Below are positions 36,021-46,480 of a stretch of 59,268 nucleotides of DNA, one piece after another; the stretch's first letter is position 1; each line of letters starts with the position of its first letter. Both the position numbers and the translations under genes were made by a program. The notes below the pieces were generated by a model. That model did no database searches. It worked only from the letters and a program-made list of their open reading frames with translations, and had not been told where the DNA came from. Source of the DNA: Deltaproteobacteria bacterium (lineage in GTDB: Bacteria > Desulfobacterota > Desulfuromonadia > Desulfuromonadales > BM103); the NCBI GenBank assembly GCA_024636215.1, contig JAGXHL010000068.1, positions 1 to 59,268 of the forward strand, read 5' to 3'.

Positions 36021-36746
36021 ATGCGATTTATCCGTCGATTTATTCTGTTTCTCCTGTTTGTGCTCTTGCTGCCGCTCAGCGCTGCTGCTCTTGACGTGCC
36101 TAAGGTTTCCGGCTATGTCAACGATTTGGCGGGAGTGATTTCGCCGCCAACGGAATTGAAGATTGAAAACTTTCTGCGGAGCTTCGAGGCCAGTGACTCG
36201 ACCCAGCTGGTGGTTTTGACTATTGATTCTCTGGAGGGTGAAGCTCTGGAAGAATACAGTCTGAAAGTCGCCGAAAGCTGGGGAATAGGGCAGCAGGGCA
36301 AAGATAACGGTGCTCTGCTGCTGATCGCCAGGCAGGACAGAAAGATTCGCATTGAAGTCGGTTATGGTCTCGAAGGCAGACTTACCGATCTGCTTGCCGG
36401 GCGTATTATTGACAATGAAATCAAACCGCTCTTTCAGACGGGTGATTTCGAAGGCGGCATCATCGCCGGAATTACCTCAATGGCTGAAGCGGTGCGCGGA
36501 GAATACCAGGGCACCGGTTCCACAGGGCGAGAGAAAAAACGCAATCCCCTTGGTTCGCTGGCTCTGCTTCTTTTTCTTGGCCCCGGCTTGATGCTCCTTG
36601 GCCGGGGTGGTCGACGCGGACGCCATCGCCGCAGTGGCTTCTGGCTCGGCGGAATGGGTGGCGGAGGCGGTGGTTTTGGTGGAGGGGGCGGCTTCGGCGG
36701 CGGAGGAGGAGGCTTTGGTGGCGGAGGGTCCTCTGGAGGCTGGTGA
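36021..36746 (+). CDS. TPM-domain protein with Gly-rich tail
   Basis: A 241-residue secreted/membrane protein. It has a signal peptide (residues 1-23) and a TPM domain (YVNDLAGVISPPTELKIENF; KDNGALLLIARQDRKIRIEVGYGLEG). A membrane helix lies near residue 180, and the Gly/Phe/Trp-rich tail ends GGGSSGGW. TPM domains have been linked to phosphatase activity and photosystem II repair in plants. In bacteria they accompany LemA. It starts directly on the base after the lemA stop. Confidence 0.9.
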   Translation: MRFIRRFILFLLFVLLLPLSAAALDVPKVSGYVNDLAGVISPPTELKIENFLRSFEASDSTQLVVLTIDSLEGEALEEYSLKVAESWGIGQQGKDNGALLLIARQDRKIRIEVGYGLEGRLTDLLAGRIIDNEIKPLFQTGDFEGGIIAGITSMAEAVRGEYQGTGSTGREKKRNPLGSLALLLFLGPGLMLLGRGGRRGRHRRSGFWLGGMGGGGGGFGGGGGFGGGGGGFGGGGSSGGW

Positions 36747-36822
36747 TTCTGTCGTTGGCAAGTTGAGTCACGTATCGTTGCTCACAGGTTAATCTCTTAA
36801 CGAAGCACCCAAAAGGTTCCGC

Positions 36823-37449
36823 ATGACAGCAAAAGAGCTTTTCAACCAGCAAGAAAGACAACGCATTGAGTCGGCCGTACAGCAGGCGGAAAAACTGAGC
36901 AGCGGCGAAATCGTTCCGATGATTGTCGACCAGTCCTACGATTATCCCCGGGCTGAAATACTCGGCTCCGGACTTTTTTCCCTGGCCACCGCAGTCACCC
37001 TGAGCTGGGCCTTCTTCGGTGAATCACTCTGGCATTTCCTGTGGCTGTTTGCGCTCAGCTACTTCCCCTTCAAGCTGATGATTCGCAACCTGCCGGGCCT
37101 GCGGCGGCGCCTCATCCATCCTGATGAAATCAATGAGGAAGTTGAGGAGATGGCGATCCTCTCCTTTCTGGAGCAGGGCCTGCACCATACCCGCGATGAG
37201 ACGGGTATTCTGATTCTTATCTCTCTCTTCGAACATCGGGTTCATGTGTTGGCTGATCGCGGCATTAACGATGTCGTGCCGCCACATACCTGGGATGGTA
37301 TTGTGCAGACCATTACCGAAGGTCTCCATAATGGCGACACCTGCAATGCTCTTTGTCAGGCCATCGAAAGCTGCGGGCAGATCCTTGCTGAGCATTTTCC
37401 GGTAAAAGCTGACGATACCAATGAGCTCTCCAACCTGATCATCAAATAA
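36823..37449 (+). CDS. Second TPM-domain membrane protein
   Basis: A 208-residue protein lacking a signal peptide. It has two membrane helices (about residues 48-85) inside a TPM-like domain (QAEKLSSGEIVPMIV; TRDETGILILISLFEHRVHVLADRGI). It forms the third gene of a lemA-TPM-TPM operon and may associate with the first TPM protein at the membrane, which is inference. Confidence 0.85.
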   Translation: MTAKELFNQQERQRIESAVQQAEKLSSGEIVPMIVDQSYDYPRAEILGSGLFSLATAVTLSWAFFGESLWHFLWLFALSYFPFKLMIRNLPGLRRRLIHPDEINEEVEEMAILSFLEQGLHHTRDETGILILISLFEHRVHVLADRGINDVVPPHTWDGIVQTITEGLHNGDTCNALCQAIESCGQILAEHFPVKADDTNELSNLIIK

Positions 37450-37497
37450 TCCAGAGAGAAGGCAGAGAAAACCTTGCTTTTATGCATTTCCCAGTTC

Positions 37498-37530
37498 TCT
37501 CAGTGGCTCAGTGTTCTCAGTGGCTCAGTG
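37498..37530. repeat. 17-bp tandem duplication TCTCAGTGGCTCAGTGT
   Basis: Two near-complete copies (37498-37514 and 37515-37530), each itself built from CTCAGTGG-like halves. It lies in the 261-bp gap after the TPM gene, which otherwise shows nothing recognisable. Confidence 0.7.
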
Positions 37531-37710
37531 GTGAATCGCTTTTAATGTCGCACTGAACAGGCAAAGGCAAAATCAAATAGGACGCCCTCCTACGCCAAGG
37601 CTATGGCGGACAGGCTTGATTAACGCTTTGGTTTGATCAGCGTTCTGACAAAAGAATTGCGTCGATATGGGATAGTCTTAAGACGAATCAATCAATAGAA
37701 AGGGACAATT

Positions 37711-37986
37711 ATGAAAAAGTTATTGGTCATTTATTCGATTGCAATGCCCATGTTTTTAGCCGGTTGTGAGAGTGCCCAACAGAAAGCCTATGATCTGAAG
37801 GCTGATACGATAGGAACGCACCGGGTTGTTGAGGTTTTTACTGAAGCGGGCAACAAGGTTGCGACGATAGAAGACCAGAGCATGAGGTTTGAACTGGTTG
37901 GCGAACGTTCAGTTCGACTCTGGTTGGGCGACAAGAACGAAAAGGTCATGATCGGCAATATGGGGTTTATCATTACAGACAAGTAA
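37711..37986 (+). CDS. Small predicted lipoprotein
   Basis: A 91-residue protein with a lipoprotein signal (FLAGCES, lipobox Cys near residue 19) and a short beta-rich domain with a FELVGERSVRLWLGDKNEKV segment. AAAGGGACA precedes the ATG. I do not recognise the family. It stands alone and is convergent with the pseudouridine synthase gene. Confidence 0.7.
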   Translation: MKKLLVIYSIAMPMFLAGCESAQQKAYDLKADTIGTHRVVEVFTEAGNKVATIEDQSMRFELVGERSVRLWLGDKNEKVMIGNMGFIITDK

Positions 37987-37998
37987 TATCCTGTTGAT

Positions 37999-38901
37999 TC
38001 AGCGCTTTTCCGGAGAGGGTTTAAAAAGTAGTTTGCGTTCTGACTCAAACTCCATGAGTTGTCCGCAAACGGGGTCGGTGAATCGAACCCGGCGGGCAAT
38101 CAGTTGCAGCGGTTTATCCGGATCATCTTGTTGTTTGTCCAATAACTCCGGGTAATAGCGATCGTGCATGACAGGAAAACCCAGCCCGCTCATATGAATT
38201 CTTAACTGGTGCTTCTTGCCGGTGATCGGGTAGAGCAGGAAATGTGCTTGATGGTCATGCCACCTGATCAGTTTGATCCTGGACCTGGCATTCACAGTAC
38301 CCGGTACGACTTTGCTGCGAAACCAGACATCGTCATCTATTAACCTGTTTTCAACCGTCCAGTCTTTTTGCGCCGGGCGGACAGGAACTTCGCAGAGCGC
38401 TTCGTAGGTTTTTTCGATTAAGCCCTTCAGAAAAAGCTCTCCGTAGCGTCCGCGGGTTTTCTGGTTTTTGGAAAACAGTACCAGACCCGAAGTCTCGCGA
38501 TCGATCCTGTGCAAGGGAACCAGGCTGCTGTTGCCGGTGGTTTTCCGCAGACGATTGAGCAGGCATTCATTGACATACGGCCCCGATGGCGTGACCGGAA
38601 GGAACGGCGGTTTGCAGGCGATAAGAATCTCATCATTCTGGAAGAGGATCTTCTCCTGCAGAGGAATCAGTGGTTCCTTGTCGACTTCTCTGAAATAAAA
38701 GAGCCTTTTCTGGGGGACGTAGGGCGTCTCGATGCTGATCGCTATGCCAGAGTCGTCAAGCACCTTGCCGGAGAGAATGCGCTCTTTCCATAACGCCTTG
38801 TCGACACCTGGAAATCTGTGCGCCAGGAAATCCAGGATGGCGGGGTAGGGTTTGTCCATTCTGGGCAAACTGACTCGTGATGGCTGTTTGGCAATCGCCA
38901 T
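37999..38901 (-). CDS. RluA-family pseudouridine synthase
   Basis: A 300-residue pseudouridine synthase. The catalytic Asp134 is in HRIDRETSGLVLFS. The RLxxxTSG-like and the C-terminal KKHQLRIHMSGLG motifs are clear. The N-terminal 65 residues are S4-like but diverged. The target uridine in rRNA or tRNA cannot be assigned. It precedes the bat operon's last gene but has its own start region. Confidence 0.88.
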   Translation of the reverse strand: MAIAKQPSRVSLPRMDKPYPAILDFLAHRFPGVDKALWKERILSGKVLDDSGIAISIETPYVPQKRLFYFREVDKEPLIPLQEKILFQNDEILIACKPPFLPVTPSGPYVNECLLNRLRKTTGNSSLVPLHRIDRETSGLVLFSKNQKTRGRYGELFLKGLIEKTYEALCEVPVRPAQKDWTVENRLIDDDVWFRSKVVPGTVNARSRIKLIRWHDHQAHFLLYPITGKKHQLRIHMSGLGFPVMHDRYYPELLDKQQDDPDKPLQLIARRVRFTDPVCGQLMEFESERKLLFKPSPEKR

Positions 38902-38958
38902 TTAAGGGTCTTTCCTTATCTTAACCTCGGGTTTAAAGACATGCTCTTGTCCAGAGAT

Positions 38959-40695
38959 CTAATGTGGGTAGAGTGGCGGCAGCTTATTGCTGTTTCTGGT
39001 TTTCGTCGCTTTTTGTTGTACCTCTTCTACTGCTGCACTCAGTCCCTGACTATTCCAATCCTTGTTCTCTCGACTGTAAAAACTTCTGCTGAATAGTTGC
39101 AACTCCTGCTTGAGTGGCTCGCCGCAGAGCAGCGCCAGCTCTTCCAGATTGCCGGGCCGCTGCTGAGGAAAAAGGGCGGTCCCCCAAGCGAGCATTGCGC
39201 TGCGTATGTGCGTTGGATCGCCTGCAGCAAGGGCCTGGTCCAGTTGCCTTCGCGACACTTTAAGATTCGACTTTTCCTCTTGCCCCTCGCCTTTTTGCCT
39301 CGCTCCGCGCCCTGCCAGTTTGCCCTTGAGGACCAACAGCAGTGTCAAAACCCAGCCACAGCCGAGCGCCAGGCTCAACCAGGGCCAGAAATTCTGGGTT
39401 GCGGGCGTTGCTGGTGCCGGCAGCTCTTGCTCTGACTTGTCGTCCTGCTGCAAAGGTTGCTGTGCAACCGCGGGTGGGTTGGTGGTGACAGCAGGTTGGT
39501 TGGTGTCAGCAGATCGATCAGCAGGTTGGTTGATTGCAGGCATGACCTCGACTTCCAAAGCCGGTATCCGTGCCTGGCGCCAACGCTCTTCGTCCAGATC
39601 CCACCAGTCAATCTTGACCTCCGGCAGCAGGAGGCTGCCGGGCCGGGTCGGTATCAGCGCCAGCTTTTCCTGCAGTACGCCAAGCACACCCTCGGGGCTG
39701 AACCGGTCCTCACGCTTCGGTTGATCAGGATAGCTTCTAAAGCCGTCAGGGACTTCGATTTGCAGAGACGGAAGCTGTGCAGAAGGGACCCCTTTGGCGC
39801 TCAGGGTGATGGTTCTGGTTGCCGGTTCACCTACAGTCAGCTGCGGTGGTTGTTGCCAGTCATCTTGTAATTGCAGGCCTGTGGCCGGCAGCCAGCTGCG
39901 TCCGTCGGCTTCCGCAGCGGGTAGGACTTCAATGTTGATTGCTTCGGAGTTCCTGCGAATCTGCCTGGTCCGCTGATTAAAGGGGTCGAAGCTGCGCCCT
40001 CCGCCCTCAGCGACCTGCGCAGCAAAGCGGAGCGGTGGAATCCGCAGCTGTCCACTTTGCTGCGGGAAAAACAGATAATCGCGTTCGACAACCCGGTAAC
40101 GAAAGCCATTGCGCTCGGTTTCATAATTGCGGTCCTCACCGAGCTTCTGGACCACCGCTTCGATACCGACCGGCTCCGGCTCACTGAGGCTGGCCTGCAG
40201 AAAATTGAGACGACTGATCAGCCTGACCCTGTAGAGGAGCTGTGATTGCACCCACACCTTGTCCGGTTCGATGGAGACTTCGAGCAGCAGATCATCGGCT
40301 CCGGCCAGGGTGTTGCTCTGACCGGCGGGCAAAACCTCAATTTTGATCGATTTGCTGCAATCGCTACCGACACAGAGCGCCGGGATCTCTTTCCTTCCGG
40401 CGCTGCGTGCCATGAGGGTCAAACTCCAGACTTTGGTGCGGCTGAAGTCACCGTTGATAATCTGCATCTGCGAAGACTGGGAGCTGCCGAGCAGCTCGAA
40501 ATCCCGTTCCAACCGGCTCAGGTCCAATTCGCCGTCAAGGCTGCCGTCTGCCCGCAACTCCAGGTTGAAACTTTCATTCAGTCCCACCCGGGTTCGGTCA
40601 GGCACCGCTTTAAGCTGGGCGGAAAGACAGGGTACCGGGCTCAGCATCAGTAACAGTAACAGGATCAAAAGAGTGTTGATTGGTCGCATTACCAT
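38959..40695 (-). CDS. batD: BatD-like protein
   Basis: A 578-residue BatD protein. It has a signal peptide, several beta-sandwich (Ig-like) domains (PDRTRVGLNESFNLELRA; YRVVERDYLFFPQQSGQL), a Pro/Gln/Thr-rich linker and one membrane helix near residue 450. A short cytoplasmic helical end follows. BatD belongs to the Bacteroides aerotolerance family. It is the last gene of the moxR-bat operon and overlaps the VWA gene by 7 bp. Confidence 0.88.
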   Translation of the reverse strand: MVMRPINTLLILLLLLMLSPVPCLSAQLKAVPDRTRVGLNESFNLELRADGSLDGELDLSRLERDFELLGSSQSSQMQIINGDFSRTKVWSLTLMARSAGRKEIPALCVGSDCSKSIKIEVLPAGQSNTLAGADDLLLEVSIEPDKVWVQSQLLYRVRLISRLNFLQASLSEPEPVGIEAVVQKLGEDRNYETERNGFRYRVVERDYLFFPQQSGQLRIPPLRFAAQVAEGGGRSFDPFNQRTRQIRRNSEAINIEVLPAAEADGRSWLPATGLQLQDDWQQPPQLTVGEPATRTITLSAKGVPSAQLPSLQIEVPDGFRSYPDQPKREDRFSPEGVLGVLQEKLALIPTRPGSLLLPEVKIDWWDLDEERWRQARIPALEVEVMPAINQPADRSADTNQPAVTTNPPAVAQQPLQQDDKSEQELPAPATPATQNFWPWLSLALGCGWVLTLLLVLKGKLAGRGARQKGEGQEEKSNLKVSRRQLDQALAAGDPTHIRSAMLAWGTALFPQQRPGNLEELALLCGEPLKQELQLFSRSFYSRENKDWNSQGLSAAVEEVQQKATKTRNSNKLPPLYPH

Positions 40696-42587
40696 GGTTT
40701 GTCACTCGTCTGCCGCTCTTCGCGATGGCGGTATTGGTAAAGAAATTTTCGGCGCAGCAACCCACCCGGATCATCCGGAATGCGTTGCAGCCACTGCTGG
40801 TTTGCTCGCTGCTCTTCCATAGTGGCCGGGTCATCCATTGTCTGGGCCGCATCCGTGCTGGCTGGCTCAGCTTCGCGCGTATCCTTCTCAGCGGTTTCTA
40901 CCTGGGTTTCTTGTTGCCCAGAGCCTTCAGCCTCCATGCTGTCTGAGCCTTCAGCCTCCATGCTGTCTGAGCCTTCGGTTTCTGTGCTGTCTGAGCCTGC
41001 AGGCTGCTGTTCCTGACTCGGTGAGGAAGACTCTGTCTCATCCTGAGAGGAGTCGTCATCAGCCTGTTGATTTTTCTGATCAGAGCCGGACGCCGAATCT
41101 TGTGAGGAACTGTCTCCGTCCTGCGCTGCCGATTCATTCTTTTCTGCTGCCGATTCATTCTTTTCTGATGCTGCTTCATTATTCTGCGATGAAGCGTCGT
41201 TGTTTTCTGGTGAAGACTGCTGTTGTTGCTCAAGCGCGTCTTCGACCAGCTGCTTGTTTGCCAGGGCGTCCTGGTCTTTGGGGTTGAGCTTTAAGGCTTC
41301 ATTGTAGGCCTTGATTGCTTCGGCCAATTGGCCGCTTCTGGCCAGCGCATTGCCCCGGTTGTACCAGTCATCTGCGCTCTCTGCCTGTTCCAGCAAGCTG
41401 GCGGCTTCAGTGTAGTTGCCCTTGCGGTAATGAGCGCTGGCTTGCCAGCGCGGATCCTGGAACTGCTCTGCTGCATTGGCATAGTCTTGTTCGGCAAAGG
41501 CTCGAGCTCCCTGCTGATCAGGGCGTTGCCAGAGCTGTTGCCAGTCAAACGCCTGTGCCGGTTGAGTCAGCAGGCTGCAGAAGATAAAAATCGTCAACCA
41601 ACCGCGACGGAAAGCGCAGGCGGTCAGTAACAGTAACGGCCAGAGCAGCCAAACGCCCGCTTCTTTCCACTGATCACCAAGCTGGTCGCTCTGCTGTCGG
41701 TCAATCTCCAGCTTGTCCTGTAAGGAGGCTGCCAGCACGCGTTCCAGATCCTGATTATCGACCCGGATAGTCTGGTAAAGACCACCGCCAGCCTGGGCAA
41801 GCTCGCGCAACGCCGCAGGGTTGAGCCGTGGCAAAACAACCTGTCCCTTGTCATCTTTGAAAAAACCACCCTCCTTAAGAGGGATCGGCGCACCTGCTGC
41901 GGTGCCGATACCGAGCACCGACAGCCGGTAACCGCTCTGCTGCAGGCGTTCCGCCGCATCAAGGGCCTGGTTCGGTTGATCGTCGTCAGTCACCAGCAAC
42001 AGATCTCCATGGGCCAGCCCGGCCTGTTGCAGCAAGCGTTGCCCCTGCTTGATGGCCAGCTCCGGGCGGCTGCCAAAAACCGGCATCAGGCCTGGTTCCA
42101 GACTGTCGAGCAAGGCTTCGATGGTCTTGCTGTCATCGGTCAGCGGAGTCACGGTGAAGGCCTCGCCGGCAAAGGCCACCAGGGCTGTTTGTCCTTCGCG
42201 GCGCTGACGGAGGATGTCGGTGATTTTCAAGCGGGCCCGGACCAGTCGGCTTGGCTTAAGGTCTGCCGCGTTCATGGACGCAGAGAGGTCGAGCAGAATG
42301 ACCAGTGCTGAATTCTGACGAAAGAGTGGTTGCGGCAGCCGCTCCCAGGTCGGACCTGCCAGGGCTATGGTAGCCAGCAATGCTGCGACAAAAATCAGGT
42401 GGAGAGGCCAATTCTGGCGTCTTTGGGAGCGACCGAGCAGCAGGTAAGGGAGCAGTTGCGGATCGCAGACCGTCTGCCAACTGCGGCTTCGCAATTGCTG
42501 TCGCCACAACCGGAACAGCAGCAGGGCGATTGGCAGCAGCATCCAGAACCAGTCCGGACGCAGAAAATGAAACCGGTTCATCGCCAC
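40689..42587 (-). CDS. BatB/BatC-like fusion: VWA plus TPR membrane protein
   Basis: A 632-residue protein. Two N-terminal membrane helices are followed by a von Willebrand A domain with MIDAS D100-S102-S104 (DLSASM). A third helix comes near residue 305, and then TPR repeats (WYNRGNALARSGQLAEAIKA). It ends in a 170-residue Ser/Glu/Gln/Asp-rich tail. In other genomes BatB (VWA) and BatC (TPR) are separate, and here they are one chain. It should act at the membrane with BatA and BatD. Confidence 0.9.
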   Translation of the reverse strand: MAMNRFHFLRPDWFWMLLPIALLLFRLWRQQLRSRSWQTVCDPQLLPYLLLGRSQRRQNWPLHLIFVAALLATIALAGPTWERLPQPLFRQNSALVILLDLSASMNAADLKPSRLVRARLKITDILRQRREGQTALVAFAGEAFTVTPLTDDSKTIEALLDSLEPGLMPVFGSRPELAIKQGQRLLQQAGLAHGDLLLVTDDDQPNQALDAAERLQQSGYRLSVLGIGTAAGAPIPLKEGGFFKDDKGQVVLPRLNPAALRELAQAGGGLYQTIRVDNQDLERVLAASLQDKLEIDRQQSDQLGDQWKEAGVWLLWPLLLLTACAFRRGWLTIFIFCSLLTQPAQAFDWQQLWQRPDQQGARAFAEQDYANAAEQFQDPRWQASAHYRKGNYTEAASLLEQAESADDWYNRGNALARSGQLAEAIKAYNEALKLNPKDQDALANKQLVEDALEQQQQSSPENNDASSQNNEAASEKNESAAEKNESAAQDGDSSSQDSASGSDQKNQQADDDSSQDETESSSPSQEQQPAGSDSTETEGSDSMEAEGSDSMEAEGSGQQETQVETAEKDTREAEPASTDAAQTMDDPATMEEQRANQQWLQRIPDDPGGLLRRKFLYQYRHREERQTSDKPW

Positions 42588-43576
42588 CCCCAGCGTTGAC
42601 GTCCCTGATCGATCAGTCCCAGCAGCAATGCGCCGCAGAGTGCCAGGCCGAGCGGCCAGTAATAGAGCGCCGTGACCGGGCGAAACACGTTTTGGTCTTT
42701 CTCCACCGGTTCCAGTTCATCGAGCATGGCGTAAATCTGTTCCAGTTCAGCGCTGTCGCGGGCGCGGAAATAGCGGCCGCCGGTCAGTTCGGCTATGGCG
42801 CGCAAGCTTGTCTCATCGAGGTCTGCAGAGGGGTTGACCCTGCGTTCGAAGAAGAAGGACCCCACTGTCATCTCGTCTGCGCCGATACCGATGGTATAGA
42901 TCTTTAGCCCCTGACTGGCGGCAAGCTCGGCCGCCTTGATGGGGCTGACCTGACCGGCTGTGTTTGCGCCGTCAGTGAGCAGGATCAGAATCCTTTGCTC
43001 CCCTTTTGCCGCCTGCAGACGTTTTACGGCCAGACCAATGGCATCACCAATGGCCGTCTTTTCTCCAGCCAGGCCCAGGACCGCTTCACTCAGCAAAATC
43101 TCAACGGTTTTTCGGTCGAAGGTCAAAGGGGTTTGTACGTAAGCCTGATCCGCAAACAGGATCAGGCCGAGCCTGTCGCCCTGACGGCGACGAATGAACT
43201 CAACAGCCACTTTTTTGAGTGCTGTCAGACGATTGACAGTCTCTCCTGCCACAACAAAGTCGGCGGTTTTCATGCTGCCGGACAGATCAATCGCCAGCAC
43301 CAGGTCACGGCCGCTGACCGGTAATTCAAGAGGCTCTCCAAGCCATTGTGGCTGAGCCGTTGCCGTCACCAGTAACAGCCAGCAGAAGAGCATCGGTATC
43401 AGCAGCCATAATGGCCAGCGACGCCGACTGCGTTGATGACAGTTGTCGGCAAAAGGCTGCAAAGAAGGAACCCAGAGAGCGGCTTCTTCAGCGGCCAGAG
43501 CCGGGGGCAAGAGGCGATGTACCAGGTAAGGAAGAGGCAGTAGCAGGAAAGCCCAGGGGTAGACAAACTCGATCAT
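42578..43576 (-). CDS. batA: BatA-like VWA membrane protein
   Basis: A 332-residue protein. It has the BatA N-terminal helices (FVYPWAFLLLPLPYLV), a VWA domain with MIDAS D97-S99-S101 (DLSGSM) and TDGANT, and a C-terminal membrane helix. ATG 43576 has GGAGAGG upstream and overlaps the DUF4381 stop by 4 bp; an upstream in-frame start would lie within that gene. It overlaps the BatB/C gene by 10 bp. Confidence 0.92.
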   Translation of the reverse strand: MIEFVYPWAFLLLPLPYLVHRLLPPALAAEEAALWVPSLQPFADNCHQRSRRRWPLWLLIPMLFCWLLLVTATAQPQWLGEPLELPVSGRDLVLAIDLSGSMKTADFVVAGETVNRLTALKKVAVEFIRRRQGDRLGLILFADQAYVQTPLTFDRKTVEILLSEAVLGLAGEKTAIGDAIGLAVKRLQAAKGEQRILILLTDGANTAGQVSPIKAAELAASQGLKIYTIGIGADEMTVGSFFFERRVNPSADLDETSLRAIAELTGGRYFRARDSAELEQIYAMLDELEPVEKDQNVFRPVTALYYWPLGLALCGALLLGLIDQGRQRWGWR

Positions 43577-44085
43577 TTGCCTCTCCCCTTGGGCTTCGGC
43601 GCCGCCGGCAGTTGTTGCAGCCATCTGCGACAGAGTATCAGCAGGGCTGCAGTGTCAATCTGCCCGACCTGCGACAGATAAGGGCCCTTAGCCAGGACTC
43701 GACCAGGCCCCTGAGAGAAGGGCTGATCATCAAGCTGCCGGTCAAGAAAATCGAGCCAGTCTTCACCAATCAGGCCCGCACAGTTGTGTTGCGGGAAGTG
43801 CAGGATTGCCGACTGGCGAAGCAGACGGGACAGTCCCAGCAGCAGCTGTTGCGGGTTCTCGACCTCACTGTACTGGCGTTGCAGTTCTTCCAGTTCCTCG
43901 AGCGCCAGGCGCTGTAATTGTTTGCGCTGTCGTCGCTGGTAAATGGCGTAGAACGCGGCGATCAACAGGAGCACTCCGCACAACAACAGCCACCAACCGG
44001 GAGCCGGTGGCCACCATGAGACTGCCGGTGGCAGGTGAATATCTCGTAAAGGCAGGCTGTCGGGGGAGAAGGGCGCCGATGGCAT
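43573..44085 (-). CDS. DUF4381 membrane protein
   Basis: A 170-residue protein with one membrane helix near residue 32-50 (APGWWLLLCGVLLLIAAFYA) and a cytoplasmic helical domain (LGLSRLLRQSAILHFP; GEDWLDFLD). This matches DUF4381, a regular member of MoxR-DUF58-VWA operons. It starts 1 bp after the DUF58 gene ends and overlaps batA. Confidence 0.85.
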   Translation of the reverse strand: MPSAPFSPDSLPLRDIHLPPAVSWWPPAPGWWLLLCGVLLLIAAFYAIYQRRQRKQLQRLALEELEELQRQYSEVENPQQLLLGLSRLLRQSAILHFPQHNCAGLIGEDWLDFLDRQLDDQPFSQGPGRVLAKGPYLSQVGQIDTAALLILCRRWLQQLPAAPKPKGRGK

Positions 44086-44086
44086 T

Positions 44087-45031
44087 TCAGCCCCCGCTTC
44101 GCTTGAGCAAACCCTGCTGCAGGCAAGCCAGGGGGGTCTGGTTGGTGGCGCAGGTTAGAAACAGACTGCGACTCCGCCGGCAAAACTGCTCGATGGTCTC
44201 AAGGTGCTTTGCGAACTTGTCGCGATAATGGTCGCGGTCCGAGCGATCAAGGGTGTTTATGGTCAGATCGTTCCTGCCGTCGCTGACCCGGTAGCTTCCG
44301 GCAGGTGGCAGTTCTGCTTCGACGGGGTCATGACAGAAGATCAGGCCCAGGTCGTTATGCCGCCTGAGCAGGATCAGTTGTTTCTCAACCTGTTCGTCCC
44401 ATTGGGAAAAATCACTCAGCAGTAAGATCAGACTGCCGGGGCGTGCGACCCGGCGTAAACGCATCAGGGTCTGGGCGAGCCGTTGCTGTGGTTGAAAGGG
44501 CTGATGCAGGGGGCGTTGCCAGGCGGGGTCGGCCACCATTTGCCTGAGCAGGTTGAGAACTCCGGCTTTGCCGAGCTGCGGCCTCAGTTCGCACTGACGT
44601 TCTTCAGAGAAGAGAAAAGCTCCAACCCGGTCACCCTGTTGCAGAGATCGCCAGGCCAGCAGCGCCGCCAGTTTCGAAGCTTGCACCGCCTTGAAGGAGC
44701 CACGGGTGGCGAAAAACATCGGCCGTCGATAGTCAATAGCCAGCAGTATGGCTCGCTCACGTTCTTCCTGAAAGAGTTTGGTGTGGGGCTTGCCCTGACG
44801 TGCCGTGACTCGCCAGTCGATGCTGCGAACATCATCGCCTTGCAGATAACCGCGCACTTCAGCGAACTCCATGCCGCGTCCTCGCAGCCGACTCAGGTAG
44901 GCACCGCCCTGTGCGGCACGGATCTGGCCAGGGCGAAGGGAGAACCCGCGACTTTCACCGCGCAAGGCGATCAGCTCGGAAAGGTTGATTGTGACTTCCG
45001 GAGGTCGGTTTATGTTCGAAGCTGTTAGCAC
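44087..45031 (-). CDS. DUF58 protein
   Basis: A 314-residue DUF58 protein. The family core is GRGMEFAEVRGYLQGDDVRSIDW. A VWA-like fold follows (ILLAIDYRRPMFF), with no membrane helix. DUF58 proteins are the usual partners of MoxR ATPases. It starts 11 bp after moxR stops. Confidence 0.92.
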   Translation of the reverse strand: MLTASNINRPPEVTINLSELIALRGESRGFSLRPGQIRAAQGGAYLSRLRGRGMEFAEVRGYLQGDDVRSIDWRVTARQGKPHTKLFQEERERAILLAIDYRRPMFFATRGSFKAVQASKLAALLAWRSLQQGDRVGAFLFSEERQCELRPQLGKAGVLNLLRQMVADPAWQRPLHQPFQPQQRLAQTLMRLRRVARPGSLILLLSDFSQWDEQVEKQLILLRRHNDLGLIFCHDPVEAELPPAGSYRVSDGRNDLTINTLDRSDRDHYRDKFAKHLETIEQFCRRSRSLFLTCATNQTPLACLQQGLLKRSGG

Positions 45032-45042
45032 AGGCAGAGACC

Positions 45043-46014
<972 letters not shown>

Positions 46015-46185
46015 GTGCAAGCCTTTGTTCTTCAAGTAAGAAAGTCATTATCGGGTTAAATTTATAGAAAAAAAATAACTGAAAATCAAGTAGGTCAATG
46101 AGGCTTTTATGCGTGCCTGCACAAACTAACACTTCTTGCCTTGCAGGGCGAGATTGATCTCGGCAATTGATAAACCAGCGCTTGA

Positions 46186-46214
46186 TTGACAGTGCTGTGG
46201 CAATCAGCTAATGT
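46186..46214 (+). promoter_or_regulatory. Possible promoter upstream of the DEAD-box helicase
   Basis: A perfect TTGACA (46186-46191), a 17-bp spacer and a weaker TAATGT (46209-46214). If active, the helicase mRNA would carry a leader of about 260 nt containing the whole MITE-like element. Apart from this box and the element, the 466-bp gap 46015-46480 shows nothing. Confidence 0.35.
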
Positions 46215-46236
46215 CCCGGTCAATATTTGTTTTTCC

Positions 46237-46418
46237 GTAACTAATCAGCACTTTGTAGGAGCGGCTTTAGCCCTGGGAAATCGCGTCTGAAGGTGACTCC
46301 TATCGCGTCATTCCGGCATGATTTTAGCCGGAATCCAGGTTTTGCAGAGTTGAAAGACTGGATCCCCGATAGAATCACTCGGGGATGACGACCCTTGGAC
46401 TGACAGTTGAATAGTTAC
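46237..46418 (-). mobile_element. MITE-like composite element, copy 2 (inverted)
   Basis: The same element as 17872-18054 in reverse orientation. The outer ends are GTAACTAATCAGC (46237-46249) and GTTGAATAGTTAC (46406-46418), a diverged TIR pair. The inner modules TGTAGGAGCGGCTTTAGCC, GTCATTCCGGCATGATTTTA, GCCGGAATCCAGG and TCACTCGGGGATGAC all match copy 1 closely on the other strand. Confidence 0.8.
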
Positions 46419-46480
46419 GTTTTCCCATCATTGTAATTTAAATAAGTTGCTTCTCCTGTAAAGGTACAAGGGCTTTTCTC

